A stretch of 64,000 nucleotides of DNA. It comes from Cinnamomum chago. Taxonomy: Eukaryota > Streptophyta > Magnoliopsida > Laurales > Lauraceae. Numbering within the stretch: the stretch's first letter is position 1; each line of letters opens with the position of its first letter. The notes below the pieces were generated by a model. It saw nothing but the letters and a program-made list of their open reading frames with translations, did no database searches and had not been told where the DNA came from. The position numbers and the translations under genes are program-made. The DNA lies in the NCBI GenBank assembly GCA_038049695.1, contig CP142453.1:127261001-127325000 (forward strand). The letters run 5' to 3'. Shown piece by piece: positions 1 to 11,829 of this stretch.

Positions 1-14
1 ACGTGTTGTTGCAG

Positions 15-86
15 AGTTTACCAAGTAGCAAATGTAAAGGTAGAGTGGAATTGTATCAAGACTCTACCGGATCTATCAGGAACAGG

Positions 87-138
<52 letters not shown>

Positions 139-490
139 GTGGGTGGGTGGGTAAAGAGGCATCATTAACATTATGTAGAACCAATTGTCCCCAAGATCTC
201 ATGTTGGTGTACCATCAGAATGGATGGCAGATGGTAAATATACATTGAATGATGGTTTACAAAAAATTTGCCCATCTTGAATTATTGTGGCTCTCTGTTA
301 GCAGTTCTCTTAATAAGTCTTGAAACATGGGTAAATCATAGGTCTCATCTGGTTATATCATGTCACGTGAAATGCAGGCAAAATGAATTGTGTGAAATTT
401 GGCCCGGATGCAAAATACATGGCGGTGGGGTCAATGGACCGGAACCTTCGGATATTCGGCATGCCCGGGGGTGGATCAGAAGAGTCATGA
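15..490 (+). CDS. PRP19: PRP19/MAC3 pre-mRNA-processing factor 19, last two exons (5' part off window)
   Basis: Exons at 15-85 and 378-490, read after CAG acceptors at 12-14 and 375-377. The first encodes [18 protein letters not shown] then DLSGTG, ending in the split Gly codon G|GC. The second encodes [18 protein letters not shown] then [19 protein letters not shown] and stops with TGA at 488-490. This is the end of the C-terminal WD40 propeller of PRP19 (MAC3A/B, PUB59/60 in Arabidopsis), the U-box E3 ligase at the core of the NineTeen/MOS4-associated spliceosome complex in the nucleus. From family knowledge the U-box, coiled coil and most WD40 blades lie left of the window. The tail after the last blade is short and Gly/Ser/Glu-rich, as usual for plant PRP19. 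The intron between the exons holds a CT/GT microsatellite. Recognition rests on sequence recall, and the reading frame and splice phases agree. Confidence 0.9.
87..136. repeat. (CT)n(GT)n microsatellite
   Basis: A CT run of about 20 bases continues directly into a GT run of about 30 bases, immediately inside the 5' end of the last PRP19 intron. It serves as an extended pyrimidine-rich stretch just after the donor. It is likely to vary in length between individuals. Confidence 0.9.
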
Positions 491-1262
491 AGAGAAACAA
501 GAAACTGCTTCTAGCTTGTAAAATGTTCAGCCGTTGTTGGTGTCATGTTTTTTTTCTTTGGATTAGTCATAGCAAGGATGATAGAGCTCCTGATTCATTC
601 AAATTAAATTAATATTATTATTTGAGCTCCCCCCCTCGGAATTTCATCGGTAACTGATAATTTGCTCCCGTACAAAGGGAAATCCATGTAAAACAGGGCT
701 GATTTGGCAGGTTACTTCTTCTCCAGTGTGACCCACAACAGTTATACGCTGTTTCTTTCATCAAATTTTGAGATTTCACTATCCCATCTAATTAAAACAA
801 GGAAAAAAGAAAATCTTTGGCTCGTGTGTTTATGTATGTGCAGGGGGTGTGTTTATAAAATCTTTGCCTCTTGTATTTGTGTTTATCCGTAGATATTATA
901 CCCGCCCCACTGGCCACCACTAGTCAGCCCATGCATTTTGAATGATGATGGGTGGTCAGAAACGAGCACAGGCATAATCCGTGTGCTTTGAAAGGCAAGT
1001 AGTGGCCTTACATAAGCAGCGACTAGGTATCTGGTTTTCTGAACTCTCTTTCCAAATGGATTCAGGAGCATCCTGAACCAGGTCCCAGTGTGTTCTAACC
1101 TGAGGATCCGGCATGCGTGACGACTAGTCACATATAAAAATAAAGTTTTATATATAGGTTTTGTGGGCTATTTACGTAGCTTGAGTTATATTGCATCTGA
1201 AATCTTTATTTTTAAGATCTTTTTATTAAATTATACAAATGCAATATATATCTTATATCATA

Positions 1263-1290
1263 TTTTTATTTATTTATTTATTTATTTATA
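1263..1290. repeat. (TTTA)n microsatellite
   Basis: About seven tandem copies of TTTA/ATTT, intergenic. Confidence 0.85.
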
Positions 1291-2311
1291 AGTTATATGT
1301 GAAACCTGAGGTTCCACATCTGGATTATACAAACAGATCTGGGTCTGGTTCCAAAACTGGTTTTGCCCCAAATCCGACCCAGCCTTGGCTAATGTTCAAA
1401 CTACTGAAGGTTCCCAACACGCCCCCCTCCCCCCCACCACACACACACTAACAAAAAAAAAAAAAGGTCTTAATGAAACAGGTACCGTATACTGTCTACA
1501 TCAAAAACCAACTACAAACCAACATGTGAACTGATCTCTGCACGTGGCTCGTTGCTGTCCCAACAGGGGCTCCGATTTGGGGCTTTTTTAAGGCTTTGAA
1601 TTGCAGTGGACCTCACCGCAGGATGAACCTATACCAGACGACCGGGGATGCCAATGAGTTGGAGAAACACTCAAAACCCGACTCACCTGCCCCACCCCAT
1701 ACCTGCAACGGGCTTTAATATGTTCGAGTATGCAACCCCGCTGTGCATTAAACAAAAAAAGTCTCTAGCCAGCAGCTGGCAATTCCCACCACTCGAATGC
1801 TCAATACCAACCAAGCTGGTTTGGGTCAAATAAATTGATTATAAGCGGACAGCAGTTTCGGCTGCCAAAAACTTAACCTGCCTCAAATCCAACATGAAAT
1901 CGTACACTGAACCTTAATTGTACTGAACTTAGGGTCGCAAGTTGAAGGATGGGTGAGCCCTGGATCATATGCCACTCAAAAGTCAAAACTAAGCCGGTAG
2001 AAACCTAAACATACCTGAACCAAATCCCACCTGAATCATAAACACTCTAAATGCAATTCGTTATGAATTGAGCCAAACTGAAATTTCAGTTCACTTCTGA
2101 TTGTTCAGAAGGCTATAGAACTTAAAATTTTGTGTAGTGTATGATACATAAGTCGAAGTCAGGTACTTGAAGCCGTAGCTAAAGCCAAAACACAAACAAC
2201 TGTATGTGTAAAACGTCAAAGTCCAAGCCAACCCAAGTTGCACCCCTGAATGGAAGTTTATTGCCCAAAATGGAAGTTTACTAATCCAAATATCCAGAGA
2301 ACATTGTCTGC

Positions 2312-2402
2312 GACTGTACCTCAGCTGGTTAGAGAGTTGTATGTGTGTATTGTGTGTGTGTCAGTCCAAGTTCCCATTGTAGCAAAAACTTAAAAAATAT
2401 AT
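2312..2402 (+). mobile_element. Degenerate tRNA-derived SINE-like fragment
   Basis: The segment reads like a tRNA-type Pol III promoter. An A-box-like CCTCAGCTGGTTAGAGAG is followed, after a GT-rich insert, by a B-box-like GTCAGTCCAAGTTCCCA and then an A-rich tail. No target duplication was found, so the limits are approximate. A decayed tRNA pseudogene is the alternative. Confidence 0.4.
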
Positions 2403-4705
2403 ATATTAGATGAATGTTACTCCACTTGATGCCCAATTGGATGATGTCAGTAATAATCTTACTAAATCGGTTGGACTTCAAAGAATAAATTATGACTACA
2501 GATAATTGAGTTCCTACGATGAAAAAAAAAAAATATAACAAAAAAGATAAAAAAACAAATCATCTCAAAAGATGACTTCAAATGTCAATGATACTAACAC
2601 CTAGGTTAACCATACACTCCTCCCGGGGAAATAAAGGGTCTGGATACTGTACTTCCCCTGATAACCTAAGAACACCCCGTCAGCCAGTGGGGTGGCCAGA
2701 AAAAAAAAAACTTATGGAAGCCAGATGCAGCACTTTAACCTCATCAAAAAAGATAACGTGTTGAATGAGTGAATCCCCACAACTGCAGAAAGAAGCACCC
2801 AGGGTCAGAAAATAAAGCAAGGGCTCAGAAACAAAATAAAATGGTGGCTCTAACATTTCCATCATAACAGTTTGTCTATTTGAGCTGCTGCATATATAAT
2901 ATAAAGTTCCATTCCCACAACAGATAATGCTAATAATGTGGAGATTAGAGTGATCATGCATGTGACCAGTTAATTGCTATTAGATAGCACCCACTGCAAA
3001 AGCCAGTAATTTTCAAGCTGGATACATGAAAGAACGTAGATAGAGTTCTAACGAAAATTGCTGGATCAAAAAGCATAGAGATTGGTTTTCGTTTGTCAGG
3101 GCTTTCTTTGCAACCATAGAAGGGGTAAACTCAATGGTTTTCCCCCCCGTCCCAACTTTTGCTTTGGTCAGTTATTTTGTAGGCCATGGTGGCCATTTAT
3201 GGTATCCACATACCCAGTATCTAGAATTCTTAGTTGTAGGATCTGTTCTTCTTTTGGATCTGTCGGTTTGGGACTTTTCCTATTAATATATCCCAACACT
3301 GCTCTCAAGATAGAAAGAATAACCTGGATGAATTTTTTTATTTCAAAGCGACGATAATACTCGAATATGCTAGATTTTAATGTTTATGTGAATCTCAAGT
3401 AGTTTATAAGTGTTTATCGGACATGAAAAAATTCTACTGAAAATGCAAAACAATGATAGCTGAGTTGAATATGTTCATGTGAATCTCAAGTAGTCTATAA
3501 GCGTTTATCAGATGAGAAATCCTGTAACACAACTTCTGTATTGCTGACTAATCCTAAAAGACTAAACTGTAATTGGTAGCTGTTCAATAATTTAATTTAC
3601 TCAATAGGATGAAATTTATATAAATAAAAATTAAATACATGCAAATTGTTCAGTTGGCCAAACTGTTGCTTGAATAGTCGAAGTTGCATTCGTTGTCAAT
3701 TTTGTTTAGGAACCATTTTGTTTTGATCTTGCATTTAAACATTTCAACCCATTCTGCATTTTGGTGTTCTGTTTTGGGTTCAATTTCGGTAAATATTATA
3801 AAAAAAAGTAAAAACTATTTATAATTATAAAATAGTAAAAAGTAAAAAGTAAAATTATCATATATACTATATATATACTTAATTCATTCTAATGAATCAA
3901 CAATACAGTATGTTATTTCAACATGTCAAATAAAAAACTTATAAGCCATGTGTGTCATGACAATGTGAAATGGGAAGTTCATTCTAAGCTCTCATGTACA
4001 ATTATAAATATTATAGCAAAATAACATAAAATAAACACATTCACATGATCACCACATTGTGGCAAACTAGTACCTAAATCAATAACAAGAGTTTTTTTGT
4101 TAAAAGAATAGGAAAAAAATTGCACTCGTCTTGTTCGGCCGAAATCTAGACCAAAACAGCCAAACAGGTCCAGAATCTAGACTGAAATAACCGAATAGGT
4201 TCAAAACCTAAACTGAAGCTTTTCAGAGAGTTGTTTGATATGGTCACTTGATCAAACAAAATAGTTTTGGCTTGTTCAGCTGAAATGACCCAAAATTGAC
4301 TACTGTACCTTCAGGTTTGAGTTATATAAGTTGCAGAAAAAAGCCCTACTTAAAAATAATAAAAAAACAAAGAAAAAGGCCCAGCTAAAACATTATGAGA
4401 AGAGAATACTGTGACATTTAGATATTAAAGTTATTCATTTATTTTGAATAGTTATTAAAGTTATTCATAGCTATTACTAATCTAAGTTTAAGAACACAAA
4501 TCCATATAGTAACCTTAGAGAAAAAGGTTGTAACATCATTCATCATCATAGGCATATCTCATCAATTTGGGCGTCAGCAAGAAAAGCTTTATCTATTTAA
4601 TTCATCAGTAAAAAAAATCTAACAATGCTAAGACCACAAAACCTACCTAGAAACAACAAACAAGTGCACCAAGAATATATGCATGGTTATATTGTTACTC
4701 TTTAA

Positions 4706-4750
4706 CTAGGTAAGAATACACTCACTCATCTTCAAGGCTGTGAAGCCCAT
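4706..4750 (-). CDS. Candidate last exon of the TLDc gene
   Basis: Exon 7 of the TLDc gene ends in phase 0 at a GAG|GTAATG donor just before the place where the family has LWGFT and a short tail. On the minus strand a GTAGTAG acceptor, preceded by a run of about 16 T, opens a phase-0 reading MGFTALKMSECILT ending in TAG at 4706-4708. It keeps the GFT core but lacks the family tryptophan. No better candidate was seen between 3300 and 5700. The call is weak: the true last exon may be elsewhere. Confidence 0.3.
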   Translation of the reverse strand: MGFTALKMSECILT

Positions 4751-5164
4751 CTACTACAGGTGACCTTGGCAAGTTAAAAAAAAAAAAAAAATGTTATACA
4801 ACTAAAAAAAAGTCCATGGGCTACACTGATAGTATCAAATTATCCTCAAAATATAGAAGCCTTTTTTAAGTATATTGATACTACCTAATTATTGTAATGA
4901 GCTAGGCTGATAATGCTGATTATTGACCCGTACCATGTTGGTTGATGTTTTTTTTTTAATTTTAAAATCATGCTCTACTTTAGGACCTTAGCTGCATACA
5001 AGAGGTGTTCCTCCAGCTTCCTATCCCGCTTCCATGGCATTTACATGCACCAACAATTAAGAACTCATTTCCTCATTACGGAATCTAATCCTGCTCTCAC
5101 TCTTGCTTAATATGCCTAAGGTCACAATGCTCACTAAAATGAAAGTATTTCATACTGAGAATTA

Positions 5165-5190
5165 AATATATATATATATATATATATATC
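5165..5190. repeat. (AT)n microsatellite
   Basis: About twelve AT units, probably inside the last intron of the TLDc gene. Confidence 0.85.
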
Positions 5191-5338
5191 TGCTATAAAG
5201 CTTGTCCGATATACAACGTTAATTCTCACAAGTGAACCTGCACAAAAGAAAGTGTCAGATTGTACACTAACCAGCAGTAGCATTCGAGCTATATGTAATT
5301 CTTCAAGCCTTAAAAATCCAAAATATATATAATGACCC

Positions 5339-5528
5339 ACACGGGATAAAAAGTCACTAAAGGTCATTACCCAGTGTAGGTCCCGCCGAAGCAGGGTCCT
5401 AGGAGGGTCTAGACTAGAGACAGACCTAATCTTTGGCAATTTCACACAAAGTGGCCGCTTGCAGGTCTGGAATCTACATTATCACGATTCACGCATAGCA
5501 ACCTAGACTTTTACCATTGCACCAAAGC
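5339..5528 (-). mobile_element. Au-like tRNA-derived SINE in TLDc intron 7
   Basis: Read on the minus strand, it begins TTTGGTGCAATGGTAAAAG (A-box type), has a degenerate B box around GCGTGAATCGTG, and ends with a GC-rich CCTGCTTCGGCGGGACCTAC segment. That order resembles the 3' part of plant Au SINEs (recalled, not aligned). AATGACCC occurs directly at both ends (5331-5338 and 5529-5536), a likely target duplication. If the last exon lies at 4706-4750, this copy sits in the final intron of the TLDc gene. Confidence 0.6.
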
Positions 5529-5724
5529 AATGACCCTTTATAAGTATTTTCTACCGAAACATATTTTTTGCTAGTGGCAAAGGATTAGCTAACAAAACAC
5601 TTCAAAATGGAATTCAGAAACTTTGACAAATTAGACACCACTGAAACACATATCATGGATACAGATCAGCAGAGCATTAAGAAGAATATAAGGTACCCAT
5701 ATTATAAATTTCCCCAAACATTAC

Positions 5725-7073
5725 CTCAACATTCTTCAATTCAAACTCTGGGTTATGAGCCAAGCACATGTTCCCAAATGTCTCACTAGCACCACTTGTT
5801 CCATGTAACCTTTTTCAAACAGAATTCCAAGAGTCAGATGAAAATCAATAATCAATCTCTGCTAAAATGCAATGTTTAAGTATTCAGCACTGACATTACT
5901 GGTACACACTGGAGCTATGAGTCTAGTAAAGACAACCAGTAGAGTCATAGTACTAGTTTAGATTGGTATACCAGACTTATCGGCCTATATATCAGTCCTT
6001 TAATTTTTTATGTTCTTAAGGCACGTCAAAATAAGTCGTCATAACCACCAATAATAGTAGATAACAGGTTTATTATGCACATGAGTTTTGGGTTGATACT
6101 AGTGTGTTCTGCACACACATACATATAGATATAGTCACTTTCAGAATGGCAGACCGGTTGTTAAACTTGGTATGACCTGGCCAGTGGATCCCACTTGAAA
6201 GCATGAAAATCATTGTGTGTAATGGGCCATGGGTGGATCTAATGATCTCAAAACATGATTCAAATTTTTTTTTTTTTTGAAAAAAAAACATGTGCTTCAG
6301 ATTGTTTACACACATAATGCAGTATGCTCTGGCTGTTCTGAAAACCATGCATTCAAGAGATACAGGTTTTTATATTCAGACTTCTCGGCATTTCCATTAT
6401 AGCAAGAAAAGAGTCTATTGCAATTTAAAAGCAGATCCAAGAAAAATGAAAATATGAACTTACAGATCCCCATCCAAATATAGTGCAAAGCTGCCACCCC
6501 CACCTAGTGCCAATAAGTCATCCAAACATAAATAGTAGAATCTGTTCGCGCCTACATTGAAACATTTTCATGCCATTAGATTGAATAAATCATCAATGCT
6601 ATTCCTATTCCAATTATATCATAACAAGCAGGGAACAAAACAATATCATTAAAATCTTGACACTTCAGATAATGAGACTCAAGATTCAATCAGGCCAAAC
6701 ATTCTCTCAGACCCCAATCTTTGTTCATGGGCATCTTGCTATTGTTGCCTAGATTTCAGTCTTTGGATAGTATCCTTCCAAGTTACAATTGACCATTGGT
6801 CTGCCAAGGGTGATTACTAATGCACTGTATGTATATTGAGTCTTCAGGATAAGCAGATCACTGACCACCAGTTGATGAGTTTCTTCTTTGCATTGGTTGT
6901 GGGTTTTCTTTGTAAGGAATTTCAAGTGCAATTGGTCTGCATCTCTTAATCATCTTTTTGATACATGGAAGATAGCTCAGTATAGGATCAGATATTTATG
7001 TTGAGTCTAGCACTTAGTGACACCTCTGTGCGTGCGCATGATAGAATGTTTAGTAATTAATTTATAATTTTAG

Positions 7074-7118
<45 letters not shown>

Positions 7119-9811
7119 CATGCATGCATGAAATAATTTGCTCAAGATTTCAGACCAGTGTAACTGATCAAGAAAACTTGTTAGCCTATCTTCTAGTAGA
7201 GTGAAATTTAGCCAAGACCCATACAAGAGCGGACATTTATTTTGAGCACTTGGATTTTTAATAGGTGGGCGCCATTGTGGAGCCTACAAATTTGATACAA
7301 TCATATGAAGAAAATTATTGACATATATATATATATATATATTTGAATAGTGATGTTTATTAATGTAATACAAATACGACATTAATTAATTATATTAATA
7401 TGTGAATAGTTAAATATGTTAATATATCAATGTTACTAGGAAAAATAAATAATTTCAGTATTTTTTGTTCTCTTTAAATAAAAAAATCCAAACCATCAAC
7501 ATTAAATGATTAGAATGTCTCGTGAAGTTAAAGAAGTGTCCATGAAGAAAATCGAAAAAAAGAAAAAGAAAAAGAACGTAATGACAAAACCCACCTATAC
7601 AATCGAATGCCCCCAATCAGATATCTGTTCCTGACTAATTTTATTTTTTTAATGGTGCTTATTCCTTATTTCTCTCTAAAACCTCTAAAAAAATCTCACA
7701 AATTCGTAAGAAATTTCGTTAATCACTAGATAATCTCTTAAAAATTGAAATACCAATGGAAAAAGAAAGTAAAAATCACTAATATTAGCCATTTCGCTGT
7801 GGATTTTCCTGCCTAGACAAATCACCAGAATTTCAAAATTCAATAAAACAAGTATTGAATCATACGATTCATAATTAAATCCTAAGATTCACCTATCAAT
7901 GGTATTCATCGTATGGATATGAATCTTTTCCATAGAATACAAACAGTAGGATTTGGTTTATGAGCCCTACGATTTTAACTACAATGCCCCTAACAGTATA
8001 AATCATCGAGTTTTTATGGTTTTTTAAGAACATAGGTTTTGAAAACAGACCAAGCCATTTTAGGCTCTGTTCCGGTGTAACAAGGTCAAACTGCCTGTAC
8101 TAGTCCAATTTACAGAACACCTAGTAGTGCTCCATACATGTCTCATGTATTTTCAATATAACCATTAAGGATGCAATTTTTCCTTTTTCAATGGTAACAA
8201 AATTAGTAGCATTAGTACCCTTACAAAAAACTGCCTCAGTAGCCCATGCCTTCTCTAAGTCAATAAAAACCTCATGCAAAATTTTCACCTCATTGAATTT
8301 TCCATGATTTTTTCTCTAAAAATAGATAAGAAAAGAAAAGATATGATATGAGATATACTAAGTGAAAGAATTCTGTATGTGTAACCAAACCAAAGCATTG
8401 CTAAAATGCATACCAGTTGCTCGAAATAGCCTTGGTTCACCATATATAGTTGTGAAGACAAATGTTTGGCTTGTTCCCTACCAGCAGTAAGTGATAAAAT
8501 AAAACTCTAGATCAGTATACTAATAACTAAAAGGCCAAACAGGGAAAAAAAAATAGTGAGCAAGAAACAGAAAAATGATTATAAAAAAAGAAATAAAAAA
8601 AAAAACAAAAACTTACTTGATATTTTCTTTTTGTTGTAGGTTTTAAAGGGCATTCTAAGAGCCCACCAAATACTGCACCTTCCCTGTCCCCTACAATCTA
8701 CTAGCATAAAGATCATGTCAGATACTTATTCCTTATGAACAAGACAAGCCACGTCTTCCCTAATTGAAAAACATCAAATGTTTCCAGAACTAAATACCAA
8801 AATGCTTCTACCAAGAGAAAGAAACCCTTGGTTGATCACAAAGATTCCCACAAGAAACTCAGCTTACCAATAAACAAGGTCCAGAAATATCACAACTCTT
8901 TCGAAGAAGCGTGCGAAGTGATATACCATGTTTCAACGTACTGCCCTTCATTTGAATTAAGGGACAACATCAAGATCCAAACTTCAAAACTAAGACAAAA
9001 ATATTAAAAAGGAAGCATGTATAGGAATTACCTGTACAACAAAACCCATTGGCACCCTTTCACTATATTCGGAAGTGACGAGTGTAGGAACTCAAACAAA
9101 TCTGACGATATGAATGAAGATTCATCCATAAGATCAGGAATAGACTTGACTACATCATCCGAGGTAGAAGTCTCTTCGATCTTTGGTGTTTCTTCAACAT
9201 TATCAGAACAGCTAATGTTCCTTTCAGAAACATGGTCTACATCTTCTTCACAAACCTCCAGGCTCTCATAACCACTATTTTCAAGTCCACATTCTACACT
9301 ACTACCTTGTGATCTGTCTTTCCATCTAGAATGAATGATTTTCCATCTACTCGAAAGAAGTGAAGATGGACTCGAAAGAAATGATGATGGACTTGAAAGA
9401 AGTGATGACGGACTAGAACGAAGTGATGACGGAGAAGTATCATGTCTGCTATTTTGCTTGTTTGTTTTGTATCCATCCAAACCAGAGCTTGTTGTAGGGC
9501 TAAGGGAATACATCAATGATGAGAAAGAATCCGATACAGGACGAGCTAGTTCCTCTTCCTTGGAAATAGGCGGCAGGGCCTGAAAATGTAAAAGCTTCAA
9601 ATTACAACAGAACTTCACTAAGGTAGTTAAACATCGAACCCGGAGATAGCCAGCCATCATGAATTGAATTGCATTTCAGATGAATCTTATATCATTATCA
9701 TCCCCACAACTCATACAAATTGGCACATCAGTCCAAACTATGAGCAACCAAATCATAGGCCACTTCACATGGAAAGCGCAATGCTTTTTCACATCAATCT
9801 GCCATCAATTG

Positions 9812-9868
<57 letters not shown>

Positions 9869-10410
9869 ATTCATAATGACTAGGTGTCTCAAATCATTCG
9901 GATGATTAATACAAAACCGATGCTTATCACATCGATCTGTCATCAATTGGAGATATATCCAAAGACACCTTTCATGAATAATTATACTGTTATATGAAAT
10001 CAAGACATGCAACATTGCCAATAACAAAAACTACACAGTAAATGATGAAAAGAAGAAGAAGAAACATAGATTTGAGATATGACAATCTCGAGCTTTCAGA
10101 TCAAATGCGAAAAAAGTAATTCAAACAGGCTCACGATCAGATCGGATACCGGAAATGTAAAAAAAAAAAAAAAAAAGCGAACTCCTTAGATTTGAACAGA
10201 TTTTTATCGAAATGGATATCAAAAGAATGGAATCAAGCAAATCGATATCGGATTCTTGTTCAAAATTCGAATCTGTTAGAGAAACAGAGAGAAATCGATC
10301 GATACCTGGGGATCGGGTTGAGAGACGGCAGAATCTGAGGAGGGAGACAAGGGAGAATCGGAGAGGAGGCGAGAGATTTTGTCTGAAACTCTCTCTTTCC
10401 ATGAAAGCAT
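5725..10410 (-). CDS. TLDc-domain protein (TLD-domain nucleolar protein-like, At4g39870 type)
   Basis: Seven exons fit in phase: 10306-10410, 9032-9579, 8868-8940, 8617-8697, 8414-8477, 6464-6551 and 5725-5809. They give 348 residues, plus about 14 more if the candidate exon at 4706-4750 is right. The start MLSWKERVSDKISRLL is the amphipathic N-terminus usual in this plant family. Residues 36-190 are acidic and Ser-rich, with an imperfect SSPSSLL repeat at about 88-112. The TLDc domain runs from about residue 195: DLFEFLHSSLPNIVKGCQW, then GPCLLIVGDREGAVFGG, ECPLKPTTKRKYQGTSQTF, VFTTIYGEPRLFRATGANR, ALGGGGSFALYLDGD and HNPEFELKNVE. TLDc proteins (OXR1/NCOA7 kin) are linked to oxidative-stress protection and V-ATPase regulation; the plant members are poorly studied. 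Exon 4 uses the downstream of two adjacent AG acceptors, chosen because it keeps IVGDREG in frame. Intron 1 holds an AT microsatellite and intron 5 is 1.9 kb. Confidence 0.88.
7075..7114. repeat. (CT)n microsatellite in TLDc intron 5
   Basis: About twenty CT units, followed by a short CATGCATGCATG palindrome. On the transcribed (minus) strand it is a GA run. It lies inside the 1.9-kb intron at 6552-8413, which shows no other coding potential. Confidence 0.9.
9814..9864. repeat. (AT)n microsatellite in TLDc intron 1
   Basis: About 25 AT units. The sequence leading into it (CATCAATCTGCCATCAATTG and the following GGAGATATAT) recurs about 139 bp further on, at about 9928-9958, without the long AT run. 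This suggests a local duplication followed by expansion of one copy. Confidence 0.9.
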
Positions 10411-11829
10411 CGTAGATGAGATGAGATGAGATGAGAGATCCAAGCCCTAGCTTTGATTTGAGGAGGGAAGGCGATGGAGAAAAGGAGCTTCTCCGCTTTC
10501 TCGGGTCTTTTGCTTCTTCCGTTCGTTTCAACGGGGCATTATTAAGTGGTCGTTGTGGAAAAAGGAAAAGAGGAAAGGTTAAAAAAGGTGTCGGTGGGCG
10601 ACGCATTTTAATGATTGGATTGGAAACGAGGGAAATGGAAAGAAACCTGTTTCAACGGTCAGGAAAAGTGAAGGTTCAATGTAGGAATATCACCCCACTT
10701 TTAACACGCGCACGCTTCTACTTCTTCCTATCTAAGTCTAACTTTCCTTTTTTTTTTCTCTCTCTCTCTCTCTCTCTCTCGACTTGTGAGCCAAAGGCTA
10801 TGGAAACTCTTGGGCCACCTTTCATTTTCTTGTTCAGCATCAATTCGTGCTCACAATTTATAAAATCAGCCATGTGAAATGTCACTGGTTTCCGTGGAAT
10901 TAGCAAAGTTTTAGTTTCCATGATACTACTTTATAGAGAATTTGTGAAGTTAAGTGGGGGCAATACTGTGGGGATGATTTTCAGTTGAGTGCATTACCAT
11001 GCCGGTCGCCATGCAAGACGTGAAATTTAGGGGACTCACCTTGGTGAAATTTATAAAATCTAATGTTAAAAACTCTCAAAATTCTCAGAAATAAATATGT
11101 GCTTATATTGGGTTTTTTTTTTTAATATAACATGTGGGCATTCTCACAGGAGAATATTCAACTTGGTCAAGATCTTTGTGAAAAGTTTCAGAGTTTAGTT
11201 AGATATCTAATGTATCATGCAATGAAATGAGCAACAACAATGAGTCTGAATCATTTGAATCAGTTAGTTAAATCCTAGTGTAATTAAATCCTAGTGTAAC
11301 CTCACCCACTCTTCCAATGTCCTCTTTTCAAAAGGAGGAAAAAAAAGGAACAGCATGGGGGTTTAAGGTTTTCGTTTCGAAACAGGGTGAGGAATTGAGG
11401 AACATTGTCCTCTGTTCCAGATTGATGAATGATGACATATATATTGTTGGTGGTCCCACTAACAAAGAGGGGATGATTTGCTCCTTAGCTGTCCACAAAG
11501 AAACGAAATCCTATGTATCTTTTCCCTCCCAGTGAAACGCGCTTTTCACACCAGACGGGATGGTGGGATTTCAAATCTCCCTCGTCCAAAGCCGAGGGAA
11601 CCTCCTGCACATAACTGGCGGGATTCCCTCATTACAAAATAATAATAAGAAGAAAAAGAAACCGTTGTGAAATATTTACTTTCATTGTTATTTGAGGGCC
11701 CTAGATCAGATGATGGTAGTGTCTACTGAGAATCTATTTTGTTAATTATATTGATCATGAACATTCTTTTTTCCCTTAATGAATCCCACATCTAAATTAA
11801 AAAATTATAGTAACTTACTATTTTTAAAA
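10411..11829. promoter_or_regulatory. 5' flank of the TLDc gene and intergenic sequence
   Basis: This is upstream DNA of the minus-strand TLDc gene. It contains a tandem ATGAG run at about 10416-10437 in the presumed 5' UTR and a CT run at 10759-10780, which reads as GA on the gene strand. No convincing TATA box was fixed. The rest, to 11829, shows no gene. Confidence 0.4.

Larger units (their letters stand above)
491..4705. other. Intergenic region between PRP19 3' end and the TLDc gene
   Basis: No gene was recognised. The first few hundred bases should be the PRP19 3' UTR. Other contents are a TTTA microsatellite at 1263-1290, a tRNA-like SINE fragment near 2315-2400, two imperfect direct copies of a segment starting TGTGAATCTCAAGTAGT at about 3390 and 3475, and AT-rich sequence with runs of A and T. 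Open frames here are short, low in complexity and have no family resemblance. Confidence 0.6.

Noticed and set aside
9664-9883. Open frames ending in Ile-Tyr repeats
   Set aside because: They are translations of the AT microsatellite in TLDc intron 1.
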